DNA of 64,000 bases, taken from Chrysaora quinquecirrha (lineage: Eukaryota; Cnidaria; Scyphozoa; Semaeostomeae; Pelagiidae). Shown piece by piece: positions 33,801 to 43,935 of the stretch. Below the pieces are notes generated by a model. It was given only the letters and a program-made list of their open reading frames with translations. It was not told where the DNA came from and searched no databases. Location of the stretch: assembly GCA_014526335.1 (NCBI GenBank), contig JACTAT010000215.1, forward strand, positions 374,797 through 438,796, in the 5' to 3' direction. Each line of letters opens with the position of its first letter. Position 1 is the stretch's first letter. A program made the position numbers and the translations under genes.

Positions 33801-36800
33801 GTACTTTTGCTGCGGTAAACTAAAAATTGGTGAATTGGTGAAAAACAATTGCTGATGCCAATGCTGATACAAACTATGATGCTTATACCCCTATGAATGC
33901 CAATAGAAATGCCTCGAGCAATAGCAATACCTAACTGCTGATGCCAATAAAACTGCCAAAACTAATACTAATGCTATTACCAATGCCAATTTTATACCTT
34001 TGATGCTAATATCACTACTAATGCACCCAATCAGATGATTTAAAATGCAATACAAACACTGCTGTGTAAAAAATTCCCTCATAATGCCACATACAAAGAG
34101 GTATTGTATTCCTTATCACAAGCGGTTCGTGTTCCTCAGATTCCAATGCTAATACCAAAGTTAATGCCAGTATTACTACAAACACTGCAAATGCTACTGC
34201 TCATAAAAATATAGATGCTAATACCACTATGAATGCCAGCAGTAATACCTCGACTTATAGTGTTGACAATACCAATACAAATTCCTATTACCAATGCCAA
34301 TTTTAATGCCTTTGAATGAAGCGGTACTACCATTAATACAGTAAATCAGATTATTTCAAATTCAATACCAGTTGTTGCTCTCCTTGTTGTGCCAAAAATC
34401 CTTTCATACTGCCACATACAAATAGGTATTATGTCTCTTATTACAAGCAGTTTAGGTTCCTCAGATTCATATACAGATACCAAACTCAATGCTAATATTA
34501 ATACTAATGCTATTAATACAAATACTGATGCTTATACCTCTGTGAATGCCAATAGAAATACCTCGAGTAATACCAATACTTATACCACAGTTAATGCAGA
34601 TACACAAAACACTACCAATACCTCTTCAAATACTATTACCAATGCCAATTTTAATACCTTTGATGTGGTACTACTATGAATGAAAGAAACCAGACTACTC
34701 AAAATGTCAGTTTTGGCTTACCTTGTTGTGCCAAAAAATCCTTTCATACGGCCACATACACGGAGGTATTGTCACTGATACAAATACAGATTCTAATACA
34801 AATGCCAAACTCAATGCCAATACTAATACCATCGCTAATGCTGCTAATAATTCAAATGCTAATGCTCATGCATATATGAATTCTGATGCCAATGCTGATA
34901 CAAATACTGATGCTTATACCTCTGTGAATTCCAATAGAAATACCTCGAGTAATACTAATACTTGTACCACTGCTGATGCAGATACACAAAGCACTACCAA
35001 TACCTCTTCAAATACTATTACCAATGCCAATTTTAATACATTTAATGCTGGTACTACTACAAATAAAAGAAATCAGATTATTTCAAATGCAATACCAGTT
35101 GTTGCTTACCTTGTTGTGCCGAAAATTCTTTCATACTGCCACATGCACAGAGGTATTGTGTCTCTTATCACAAGCGGTTCCAGCTCTTCAGATTCAACCT
35201 GCTTCTTAAATTCCAAGAGAAAGAAAACAACACCTGCAGCACGTGATGTTTGCACTTTGGTTGGCACCCAGCCACTCTGATCCAAACAATAGTAGTTGCT
35301 GTTGATCGTTATTGGTGAACGACCCATCAAATAGACGTATTTCTCCCTGCAATGGTTGATGCAATACAAGATATTGAAGAAAGATACAGACCATTACTAT
35401 GCAACACTGGTCACAATATAAAATGCAATGCAACACAAAACCATTCAACACAAAAAATACAATATAAAACAATATAATACACTAATTGATTGTTATTGGT
35501 GAACGACCCATCCAATAGACGTATTTCTCCCTGCAATGGTTGATGCAATACAAGATATTGAAGTAAGATACAGAACAATACAATGCAACACTGGTCACAA
35601 TATATAATACAATGCAACAAAAAACCATTCAACACAAAACAATACAATATAAAACATTATAATACACTATAATACAAAAAAATACAGTGCAATAAAATAG
35701 AGTTAAAAAAACAACCTACAGAATAAGATTCAATAGAATATAAAACAAGACAATACAGAACAATACAGTGCAATACAATACAATACAATATTAAACAATA
35801 CAATGCACGATACAATATGACACAATACCATACACAATACAATACAAAACAACAAAATACAATTCAATACAATACAATACAAAACAAGACATTACAATGC
35901 ACGATACAATATGGTACAATACAATACACAGCTCAATACACAACTATATACGTCAGAAGGAGCATACAATTCAATTCTTCCTCCGAACCGTCAGACGCCA
36001 ATTTCTTCAGCACAGAATCTTTATGCATTATCTTTAAGATAATGCAAAATACCGCCCGACGTTTTACATAAAGATTCTGTGCTGAAGAAAATGGCGTCTG
36101 ACGGTTCGGAGGAAGAAGAAATGCTCCTTCTGACGATAGTTGCCTGTGCCAATTTTATTGATTTAAGGAAGAAGTGTATTTTAAAAAAGGAAAAAGGTTT
36201 TGGATGAAGAAATGGCTAAAATTGCTGTAATCTTACCTTTCCACGTCTTCTTGTGGAATTTCTTGACTGTTCTCCTCAGCTGCCGCCATGTTTCCAAATG
36301 GCACCGAAGTACTTCATTTAATCATGAATGTTCGCATCAGGCGGTTTCTTTTGATGTTTCATTAGATTTTCGGAATAAAATCAAATCCATTTGATTTTAT
36401 TCGAACTACTTTTAGATATTTTTTGGTGGTTTTTCAAAATCTTACACAATATTTTTAGAGTGTTACACGGTTAGATATTTCATTAGATAATAAGAACGTG
36501 AATATCTAATTGAAAATCTAATGGAATATCTAATCGTGTAACCCGGCCTTTATATGGTGTTCGAAAATACGTACAAAACAAAACAAGACAATACAATGCA
36601 CGATACAATATGATACAATACAATACACAACTCAATACACAATACAATACAAAACAATTAAATACAATACATTAAAATACAATACAATACCATGCTATGC
36701 AATATAATATACTTTACAACTCAATACAATACAATTCAAAAACATGCAATACAATACGAAACATTACATTACAGTACAGTTCAATACAATACAATTCAAT

Positions 36801-39800
36801 ACAACAAAGCAATGTCTCTGAACTGTAGTACGCTATCTTAAGGATATATGCAATGAATTTTTGTTTATTTTCAAATGAATATTGACTATTATAAAATGGT
36901 ATTCGATTGAACGATTACTCGGTAAATGCAGGAAAATATTCGGACCTCAGTTTCTTGTACGGACCTCACTACGTTCGGTCCGTACCTCGTGCTTCGGTCC
37001 GAATAGACTTCACAATCGTTCAATAACCGCATATTACTTCTTACTGTATCTGGCAAGCTGATTGGCATTCAAAACATAATACCAATCCAACTTTACCTTT
37101 CTGACTGGTTAAAAGGTGGGACTAACAGCAATGAATATAAATGCAAACGTACCACCAATCCGTGTGATAGTTTGGTGCCCACCAAGACTTCAATTGCAAA
37201 ATACGCTGAATCTTTGGACCAGTTGTGACCAAGAACTCCTAAAATCGCGGAAAAAATGAAAAAGCAATGCCTTTGGCTCTTGCCAAACGATCAAACATTG
37301 TCAAACATTTCAAATTTGTTGCCAAGAAATGAAGCAGTTACAAACTCCTAAAATCACAGAGCAAGCAAGCAAGCAAGCAATCAAGCAAGCAAGCAAGCTA
37401 GCAAGCAAGCCAACAAGCAAGCAAGCAAGCACACAAGCAAGCAAGCAAGCAATCAAGTAAGCAAGCTAGAAAGCAAGCAAACAAGCTAGCAAGCAAGCAA
37501 ACAAGCAATCAAGCAAGCAAGCAATCAATCAATCAAGCAAGCAAGCAAGCAAGCAATCAAGCAAGCAAGCAAGAAAGCAAGCCAACAAGCTAGCAAGCAA
37601 GCAAACAAGCAAGCAAGCAAGCAAGCCAGCAAGCAAGCACACAAGCAAGCAAGCAATCTTTATTTGTTAATGCCGGTCAGGGGTTCTGGCAGCTATACAG
37701 CTGATGTGAACCTGCAGCTTGTGCCCCTAGACTGATATTCTAGAACAAATACCCTGGGTACTCATTTACCGACCTCGGAAGGATGGACAGCTGAGTTACC
37801 TGTAGGCTTGTGGAAAGTGGTCCCGACGAGATTCGAACTCAAGACCTTACGATCGTGAGCCGAACGCCTTGAACACTCGGCCACACCACCTCTGAATGCC
37901 AATCAGAGATGTGAATGAAAATCAATATTGTGCAGGCTCTTGCCAAACGATCAAACATTGTTTGTCAAACATTTCAATTTTTGAAACTGCAACTAGAAAC
38001 CAGAAACTCTTTAAAATCACATAGAAATGAAAAGGTAATATTATGAGCTCTGATCAAACGATCAAACATTGTCAAACATTTCAAATTTGTTGCCAAGCGA
38101 TGAAGCAATTACAAACACCTAAAATCACAGATAAGTGAATGAAAAGCAATATGGTGTAGGCTCTTGCCAAACGATCAAACATTGTTTGTTAAACATTTCA
38201 ATTTTTGTCAAGCAATGAAGCAACTAGAAACTCTCTAAAATCACATAGAAATGAAAAGGTAATGCTATAGGCTCTTGCCAAACGATCAAACATTGTTAAA
38301 CATTTCAAATTTGTTGCCAAGCAATGAAACAATTACAAACTCCTAAAACCACAAAGAAATGAAAAAACCAATGCTCTAAGCTGTTGCCAGACGATCAAAC
38401 ATTGTTACTCAAACAATTTGTTTGCCAAGCAATGTTTCAAAATACCAGCTTGTTTGTTAAAGCTCAACCGAGTTGAAACTTTTCAAATGTAATCGCAACT
38501 CTGTTTTTACAGTGATTTGACCACAATGCAGGGCTGAATTAGTTAATAATGGGATGAAACCTCTCATTTTATCGACCCCTAAGAAAACTAAATTAAAGGA
38601 AGGCGTCCTTGAATAGAAGCCATAAGAAGCACAACGAAGAAACAACCCTTAAAGCAGGCAAAAAGCTAAGGGAGCATGGGGGGCATCGACCCCCAAGAGA
38701 TAATTTTTGCCCCTCTTTGCCGCTCTAAAAATTATAGGATGAACCAATGTTTTGTTGTTTTGTTGAAATTTGAAATTGAAATTTGGAGGCCATTGAAATT
38801 TTGAGGCTTTCCAACACCGTTACTTCAGCTGTTTGAGCCTCCAAATCACAAGCTACGAAGCATGACCCTTCTCTCTTCGCTCAGCCGACCCTGATTCCCA
38901 AATTCGGAGCTCGCAGAGATGGAAGAAGGGTGGGTCAAACAGGTGATAAGAAAAAATGTGATGATTTTCTAGTTGTTTTACCCAATATGAAACTTGAAAA
39001 GGAAAGGACGTCTCCCCGATTTTCTTCAACAGGAAATGGTGTGGTCACCAAAACTTTTTCCCCGGGCCCCATCTCCAGACTCTCGTGAGCCTATTCCTGA
39101 CCCCCACCCCAAACCTTTTAGTGCTGGCTTCATGCCTGCTTTGAAGAGGCACAACAAAACAAGCTTGCCAAAAAATTAGGTGCAACCATATCGTCTCTAT
39201 TCAAGGAAATACGGAAAATGAAATGAGGGGTGCAAACGGATTTAATACACCATTTCAACATAGAGCCTCGTTTTCAAAATTTAAGAAAATTTTTTCGTAC
39301 AAAACTTTCGACCCCAGATTCAGATTGACCATCTTTATTTGAGTGCTGAGGCAAATTTTCTTGCTTCTAACACTTACAATGTTGATTTGAAAGCGACGAG
39401 AAGTTTGAAAATTTATTAAGGATTTTACCGTGAAAAATCACTCCGGGTGAAATTCTACACCCTCAGTCGTTTATCACGGTCAAATCCCTTATAAATTTTC
39501 AAACTTTTAATCGTTATAAAATCAGCATTGGATAGAGTAGAAGCGTAAATATTTGCCTCAACACTAAAGTTAGGGTGTTGAACTCGAATCTGAATTCGAA
39601 TCTGAAGTTGGCATGTTTCTATGATGAAATTTTCAATTTTTTTGAAAACGAGGCCTTTAGTTGAAAAGGTGTATTAACTTAATAAAGATAAAACAACAAA
39701 CAAGAAAAATAAAACCTACCTTTGCATCTTTGTCCATTTTTTCATACTCTTCATCACTCAATAAGGGCTTCACTGATTTCAAGAACTTTTCCACTGTGTT

Positions 39801-39931
39801 TTTCAAAGGTGGGACAGACATTCTCGGTAAACTATTCTGATAGCTGTACAGTCTAGCGTGTTTGCCGCTGACAAACCGCACTAGTAAAGCCCAGACTATT
39901 GTAGATATGCTTTGAGATCTTGGAGGTTGAT
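30854..39931 (-). CDS. CPT1: Carnitine O-palmitoyltransferase 1, N-terminal and middle part
   Basis: CPT1 sits in the mitochondrial outer membrane and makes acylcarnitine from long-chain acyl-CoA, the controlled entry step of fatty-acid oxidation. Six exons: 39931-39720, 37238-37153, 35346-35110, 33651-33603, 32012-31883 and 30990-30854. All have GT-AG junctions and phases that match at every joint, giving about 284 residues. They include HARLYSYQNSLPRMSVPP, LQLKSWWAPNYHTDWWEKYV, INSNYYCLD, RDTIPLCMWQYERIFGTTRI, PGEEIDECKH, HIVVFSKGHYYKM, and IAALTSSERTHWAKIRKEYF with ALFV. This is the start of the choline/carnitine acyltransferase domain. The catalytic His region and the C-terminal ~350 residues are absent and probably in the N block. 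The N-terminal regulatory segment with two transmembrane helices should lie upstream (above 39931) but is not recognised. Introns carry copies of the gene's own splice sites. Confidence 0.94.
31010..31640. repeat. Acceptor-like minisatellite in a CPT1 intron
   Basis: About ten degenerate units around ATACTGTAAATAAATAAAC and AACAAAAAATAGAT, starting 20 bases from the CPT1 exon 30854-30990. On the transcribed strand each reads GTTTATTTATTTACAG, almost the same as the true acceptor GTTTGTTTACAG. Units are seen at about 31026, 31048, 31296, 31324, 31356 and beyond. Confidence 0.85.
32200..33545 (+). repeat. 1.3-kb homopurine (GAA-rich) tract in a CPT1 intron
   Basis: Nearly pure A/G on the plus strand, dominated by GAAGAA, with GCAGCAGCA patches near 33350 and 33430. 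It fills most of the intron between exons 33603-33651 and 31883-32012. The long Glu/Lys or Leu/Phe frames across it are low-complexity artefacts. Confidence 0.95.
33840..35090. repeat. AATGCCAATACTAAT tandem repeat with three copies of a CPT1 exon end
   Basis: Degenerate hexamer-based repeats (AATGCC, AATACT, AATACA) occupy this intron. Within them at about 34070-34145, 34382-34465 and 34717-34775 are diverged copies of the 3' end of CPT1 exon 35110-35346. They still show, on the minus strand, ACAATACC, TGTATGTGGC and GGCACAACAAG. Only the 34717-34775 copy keeps the donor (AAG then GTAAGC). The unit of exon end plus repeats is about 310-390 bp. Confidence 0.85.
35483..35605 (-). pseudogene. 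Duplicated 5' part of a CPT1 exon with intact acceptor
   Basis: It copies 35303-35420 at a spacing of 180 bp: same CAACCATTGCAG acceptor, then an exon start encoding EKYVYWMGRSPITIN. The reading frame then meets TAG after ATCAAT. If included in mRNA it would truncate the protein. It lies upstream of the true exon in transcription order. Confidence 0.85.
35605..35950. repeat. AATACA pentanucleotide array, left part
   Basis: Degenerate AATACAATACAATAC with AAAACAATAC variants. The array continues at 36565-36805 beyond an inserted element. Confidence 0.9.
35950..36560. mobile_element. Possible PIF/Harbinger relic with a 70-bp inverted repeat
   Basis: An inverted pair of about 70 bp (35952-36025 and 36064-36137; for example CCGAACCGTCAGACGCCA and TGGCGTCTGACGGTTCGG) encloses a short loop. 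A plus-strand start at 36091 encodes MASDGSEEEEMLLLTIVACA. A minus-strand start at 36289 encodes MAAAEENSQEIPQEDVE before a GTAAGA donor. Acidic then leucine-rich starts and a second opposed short gene fit Harbinger elements, which carry a transposase and a Myb-like protein. The right end shows GATTAGATATTCCATTAG repeats and GGCCGGGTTACACG. It sits in a CPT1 intron and splits the AATAC array. Confidence 0.4.
36565..36805. repeat. AATACA pentanucleotide array, right part
   Basis: Continuation of the array at 35605-35950, with ACAATACAATACACAAC and similar text. Confidence 0.9.
36890..37035. mobile_element. Fold-back repeat with CGGACCTCACTACG
   Basis: GAACGATTACTCGG and CACAATCGTTCAATAACCG form the outer arms; TTCGGACCTC and GGTCCGAATAG form the inner arms. 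It ends about 115 bp from CPT1 exon 37153-37238. Confidence 0.5.
37360..37660. repeat. AAGC tetranucleotide array
   Basis: About 300 bp of GCAAGCAAGCAAGC with AATC, CTAG and CAAC variants, directly abutting the SINE at 37663. Confidence 0.95.
37663..37893 (-). mobile_element. tRNA-like SINE, family 1
   Basis: On the minus strand: GGTGGTGTGGCCGAGTG with TTCAAGGCGTTCGGCTC, an anticodon-arm-like stem around CGATCG, and GAGTTCGAATCTCGTC (box B), as in a Ser/Leu-type tRNA. The body includes CAGCTGTCCATCCTTCC and GAGTACCCAGGGTA, and the tail ends with AACAAATAAAG. An inverted copy is at 40211-40425. Confidence 0.85.
39255..39660. mobile_element. Palindromic element with AGGCCTCGTTTTCAAAA ends
   Basis: Left TAGAGCCTCGTTTTCAAAA and right TTTTGAAAACGAGGCCTTTA are inverted. 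TTAAGGATTTTACCGTGAAA pairs roughly with TTATCACGGTCAAATCCCTT in the middle. It ends 60 bp from CPT1 exon 39720-39931. Confidence 0.65.
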
Positions 39932-39965
39932 CTACAATTAAAAATCATATGGGGCAGACTTTAAA

Positions 39966-40975
39966 ATTGCGATAGACAGCAGAAGCCTTTGATATTTAGT
40001 TCGGCAACGTTTCGGGAAAGGTCCGTCTCCCATCATTGGGCAATGAGAAATGTGGTTTCTTTCCTATTCATTGCAAAGGTCGGATCGAAATATTATATTA
40101 GCTTTTGTATTGTTGATTTTATGAGCATTCAAAGTTCAGTATTTCATAAGGGCTTTGACCTGCCAGGGTGAAAAGTTTCACCCCCAGCCCCAGTCAATTT
40201 CACGTAAAAAGGTGGTGTGGCCGAGTGGTCAAGGCGTTCGGCTCACGATCGTAAGGTCGTGGGTTCGAATCTCGTTGGGACACTTTCCACAAGCCTACCG
40301 TCAACTCAGCTGTCCATCTTTCCGAGGTCGGTAAATGAGTACCCAAGGTATACGTTCTAGGTCTGGGTGCACAAGCTGCAGATTCACATCAGCTGGATAG
40401 CTGCCAGAACCATTTGGTCAAAAGGTCTATTGACCAAGGTGAAAAGTCTTTGAGTCATACATACAGGATATCAAAATTGCTAGCAAGAGTGGAAGCCATA
40501 AACCATTGGCAATCTGTTTCCTAGGGAAAAATGAGAAAATTATTAACCCTTATCCCATTGACCCATGGTCGAATTGACAAAAGTGATCTTGTGAATCATT
40601 GTTGGACGGAAAAACACCAGATGGATTGGGATAACATTTCAGTGATTGATGAGGATAAGAACTGGAAAAACAGACTTGTGAAAGAAAGCATTCACTCAAT
40701 TCTATCAACTCCCTGTATCAATCAAGTATCTTACTCAATCCCAGAAATCTGGTTGAATAACATCAAAAGTTGCACTGATCACAATTTTGGCACCACAAAT
40801 CTTAGAAATTGAGCGCCAAAACATTCCCATGCCTCCTCACAGGTCGGGTTAAATTCACACCTTTCTATCTGACCTTTGCAAGAAATAGGAAAGACACCAC
40901 ATTTCTCATTGCCCGATGATGGGAGACGGATCTCTCCCGAAACGTTGCCCAACTAAATATCAAAGGCTTGTCATG
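39966..40975 (+). mobile_element. Penelope-like element remnant with inverted terminal copies and GIY-YIG tail
   Basis: The left part (39966-40085, inverted) and right part (40870-40975) are copies of one sequence: CATTTCTCATTGCCC, ATGATGGGAGACGGA, TCCCGAAACGTTG and CAACTAAATATCAAAGGC. Between them 40531-40812 encodes SDLVNHCWTEKHQMDWDN, VIDEDKNWKNRLVKESIHS and SIPEIW. This is the C-terminal end of the GIY-YIG nuclease fused to Penelope-type reverse transcriptases. The terminal text ATGATGGGAGA, loop, TCTCCCGAAAC resembles a hammerhead core with a 6-bp stem II. A SINE is inserted at 40211. Confidence 0.65.
40211..40425 (+). mobile_element. tRNA-like SINE, family 1
   Basis: GGTGGTGTGGCCGAGTGG and GTCAAGGCGTTCGG (box A area), CTCACGATCGTAAGG, then GTGGGTTCGAATCTCG (box B). 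The body reads CAACTCAGCTGTCCATC, AATGAGTACCCAAGG and ACATCAGCTGGATAGCTGCC. A 3' fragment of the family (GCAGCAATTTAGCTGATGTG) is at 53165-53232. Confidence 0.85.
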
Positions 40976-41149
40976 ATAAGTGGTGACTATCATGTCTAAT
41001 ACGGCTATTGGGCCTTTTTTGATCTAACCTATTTAATCAGGATCATTCTTAGGTGAAGATGAAGTGTTTTAGCGCCAGTTGCTAGGATCTCAGTAGTAGG
41101 TTAACTTATCAACACCTCGGATGGTGCCAAAGCAAAGCAGTTTGAGCAG

Positions 41150-41410
41150 TTGAATCAATTGATATCAAGATGTATTTTCCGCCCCCCCCCCCTTTATTAC
41201 AACCTCCGTGTTTTAAACCGTCGACTGTCTTTGAAGCACAAAGTGATCAACGACATAATGATGATCAGAGGTAATGACAAGATTTGGTCAACAGAAGAAA
41301 AGGCAGAGCTGATGGAGAAAGCACTTGAAAATTATCATGCTAAAAGGAGAGTAAAGAAGGTTTTTATGATGTTTATGAAGACCCTTCTTTCACTTACTTT
41401 TACCCTGTAG
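41150..41410 (+). other. Unrecognised open stretch (KHKVINDIMMIRGNDKIWST)
   Basis: After a C-rich tract it encodes VLNRRLSLKHKVINDIMMI, then WSTEEKAELMEKALENYH and a basic end. The composition is protein-like, but no family is recognised and no splice partners are found. It may be a relic of a mobile element open frame. 41050-41120 just before it is a family 2 SINE fragment. Confidence 0.2.
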
Positions 41411-41799
41411 TATTGCGCAATGGAGCCCACATAAGACAAGCCTAAATCACTTTTAACAGTGTTATTGTTACATTGCAATAATGAAATTGATCTTTCTATA
41501 TATCTTAGACTTAGTGTCCCTCTCCCAAACATACAACATGCATTTTCAGCAGGGGTGTGAAATGGAGCGCCTAGAGTTGCTGAGGAGCTCGTTTTGTAGA
41601 GCACCTCTATTTTTCTCCTGGCAAGGCCTGGTGTTTATTAAATGTTTTCAAACCCTCTGATTATCCACATTGCAGAGTTGGGTACTTGCACAATAGATCA
41701 TTTCAGTATGACTTCAGACAGCATTAAAATTTTTCAAAATCACATGATATCAAGTTTTTGATATGAAAACAATTTAAAAGCAGCCAAAACTTAGTTTAG

Positions 41800-42015
41800 G
41801 TACAAAGTTTCACTGTCCTGGTGCTTGTGTTCTTATTTTTATGAGCATTCAAAGTTCCCGATTTCATAAAGGCTTTGACCGCAAAAATGAACTTGGTGAA
41901 ACTTTTTACCCTACTCGGTCTGAGCCCTTATAAAATCGTAAACTTTGAGCGCTCGTAAAATCGATAATATAGCCCTGAGATAGTGAAACTTTGCACCTAG
42001 ACTAATTTTTGGGTG
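41800..42015. repeat. Fold-back repeat (GTGAAACTTTTTACC family)
   Basis: AAAGTTTCACTGTCC and TAGTGAAACTTTGCACC form arms, with GAGCATTCAAAGTTCCCG and AAACTTTGAGCGCTCG inside. Related pieces lie at 13806-13910, 14250-14345 and 40120-40195. Confidence 0.5.
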
Positions 42016-42086
42016 CTTTATACGATTTTTGCATTGAAAATTGACATCTTGCGATCTCCAAAATTTTTTTCTACCGAAATGAACTA

Positions 42087-42505
42087 CACCTTTTTTTTTA
42101 TAAGAAACCCGTTTATAAGAAACCTAGAACTAGACACCCCAAAAGTTAAGAAACTTTTAGAACTAGGAGGAAGGAGTTAAGAAACTTAAGAAATTTTCGT
42201 GTCAGTTTTCCAACATACTGATTTCACATTTGTGGACGTAGTAATCAATTCTCAAGCATTTCCGTGCGATTTCTCGCACCAGCATGGCTAATTCTTTGTA
42301 ATACAATAATATTAATATTTTGCTTGCTATATTCACGTTTTTTTTCTCGTTTTTACTGCAATTTATTTCCATTAAATTAAGAAACTGTCAAGAAACTTTT
42401 AGAACTAAAATTGGGCCAAAAATTAAGAAACTTTTAGAACCACGAAATCACTGGGGCGAAATCATTTAGGGCCCCGAGCCAGGTTCTTATAAAAAAAACA
42501 ACGTG
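42087..42505. mobile_element. Family B MITE, well preserved
   Basis: A 419-bp element between TA dinucleotides: CACCTTTTTTTTTATAAGA on the left and (inverted) CACGTTGTTTTTTTTATAAG on the right. Internal repeats AAGAAACTTTTAGAAC occur in both arms. No coding sequence. Confidence 0.8.
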
Positions 42506-43382
42506 TATAGGATACAACAATAGAAAGAGGCTCTTGCACACCCGAGATCTCGTTGAAAAAGCCTACTCTGCAATAAACGGCCATTCTAGTCTAGGTATCT
42601 TTTTCGGGTTTTTCATGACATTTTTGTATCCATTTGGGTGTCTTTTTTACAATCTTAAGGTATCCATTCAGGTGTACCTTTCGACCAACCAGAGGCACAC
42701 CTGCACCCAATTTTCTGGAAGCACCCTCTGGGGAATTAAGGCATGCTTGATTACTGTACTGAACATCTTATCTCATGAGAATTTTTTGGCTGAAATTCAC
42801 ATTTGAAATTTCTTAGAAATTTCCTCGACTTTTCTAAGCAAAGAGGGGATTCAATTGATTATATCCGTTCTGGTAAAAATTTTTTGATAAGGTCGCATTC
42901 CACCACTTCCGTGGCATAGTCATTCAATGTCATGGGTGGCAAATGACAATAAAACCGGTGAAAAAACTTAGCAACTTCTTACCGGGTTCGGAACGCACAG
43001 ATTTTCAAATCGGAAAAGACACTTTTTGCAACTTTTTCTTCCTGTTCTATAATACTAGTGCCTTCATCATGAAATTTGACATGCGGTTCTGCTATAGCAG
43101 CTCTCGCCTCCGCCATAACTGCGCTTTCACGTTCAGTTCAAACCAGACAGAAGAGGTCGCAGAGAAGTGGCCTGTGGTCCGTCCACACACACACAGCAAG
43201 AACTCAGCAGACGATTCGTGTCTTGTCACAGAAAATAGGCCAATTCCTCAGCTTTCCTACAAAATAAATATCACAAAATAAACCTTTTGCTCTATGGATT
43301 AGTTTGATTTACTTTATTAATTCGTTATCTGTAGTTTTGACAAAAAAAAAACAGTTTGAAAAAACCACAAGCAAATCCTACC

Positions 43383-43935
43383 TCACCACGCGGCGGCCAT
43401 GTTGTTGGACTTTGGACTGTTATTGACACGTGACGATTTCATTGATTTGGATTTGGCGCGAAAATTATTTTTAAAACCTCGTTTCCATTCTCGAAGGGGG
43501 AATATCAGTGTATGAGGGGATGAATGCATGAGGGTAATAGGGTGAGAGTGAGAGGGTGGTGGTGCAGTGAGGGATGAAATTATCAAGGTTTCAAGAATGC
43601 GGATGTTATTGTTCCAACTGAGAATGAAAATTGTAAATGCCTCCTTGAACAACGTCAAAATTATCTATTAAGTTAATGATCAACCAGTGGGGTGAATGCG
43701 CAGAAGCAGTCCCAGCTCTCACAGTAAAAACGACACGAAAGATCGGGGTGTGCGCTTTACAGGCGGTTTGCTGTTTGAGGCCCCCCAAGCGGTTCTGCGT
43801 GATGCGCTATGGACCATTTTTCATGCGTTACTTTGTGAAAGGAGACATTTTTGCGCGTGAATGCGAGAATCTAAACTTCTGCGTGTCGCGTAAAATGCTT
43901 TGGCACGGCTCGTGATTTCGTGATTTACAGTATTG
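43383..43935. other. Possible promoter/first exon (MAAAW) and CACGCAGAA fold-back
   Basis: On the minus strand CAACAACATGGCCGCCGCG is followed by TGGTGAGG, so a tiny first coding exon ATG-GCC-GCC-GCG-TG before a GTGAGG donor is possible. It is preceded by CACGTGTC. It could belong to CPT1, whose N-terminal exons are missing, but nothing proves it. 43790-43935 holds CACGCAGAACC-type palindromic repeats, like 16740-16920. Confidence 0.25.

Larger units (their letters stand above)
37238..38440. repeat. ~118-bp tandem repeat carrying copies of the CPT1 exon acceptor
   Basis: Units share ACTCCTAAAATCACAG, AAATGAAAAAGCAATG, GGCTCTTGCCAAACGATC, AAACATTGTCAAACATTTC and TTGCCAAGCAATGAAGCA. Repeats of the CTCCTAAAATC block lie at about 37236 (the real exon edge), 37346, 37995, 38118, 38230 and 38340. 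On the transcribed strand this block reads GATTTTAGGAGTT, the true 3' splice site and first exon bases. An AAGC array and a SINE are inserted between the first and later units. Confidence 0.85.

Noticed and set aside
35657..36071. Short Cys/Leu/Tyr-rich frames over the AATAC array
   Set aside because: Simple-repeat translation only.
20525..39931. A genuine CPT1-GYS fusion gene
   Set aside because: The visible exons end and start in mid-domain around an N gap and the joint phases do not match; separate neighbouring genes fit better.
40211..40290. Functional tRNA gene
   Set aside because: It has boxes A and B but no intact acceptor stem, and an identical body and tail occur elsewhere, so it is a SINE head.
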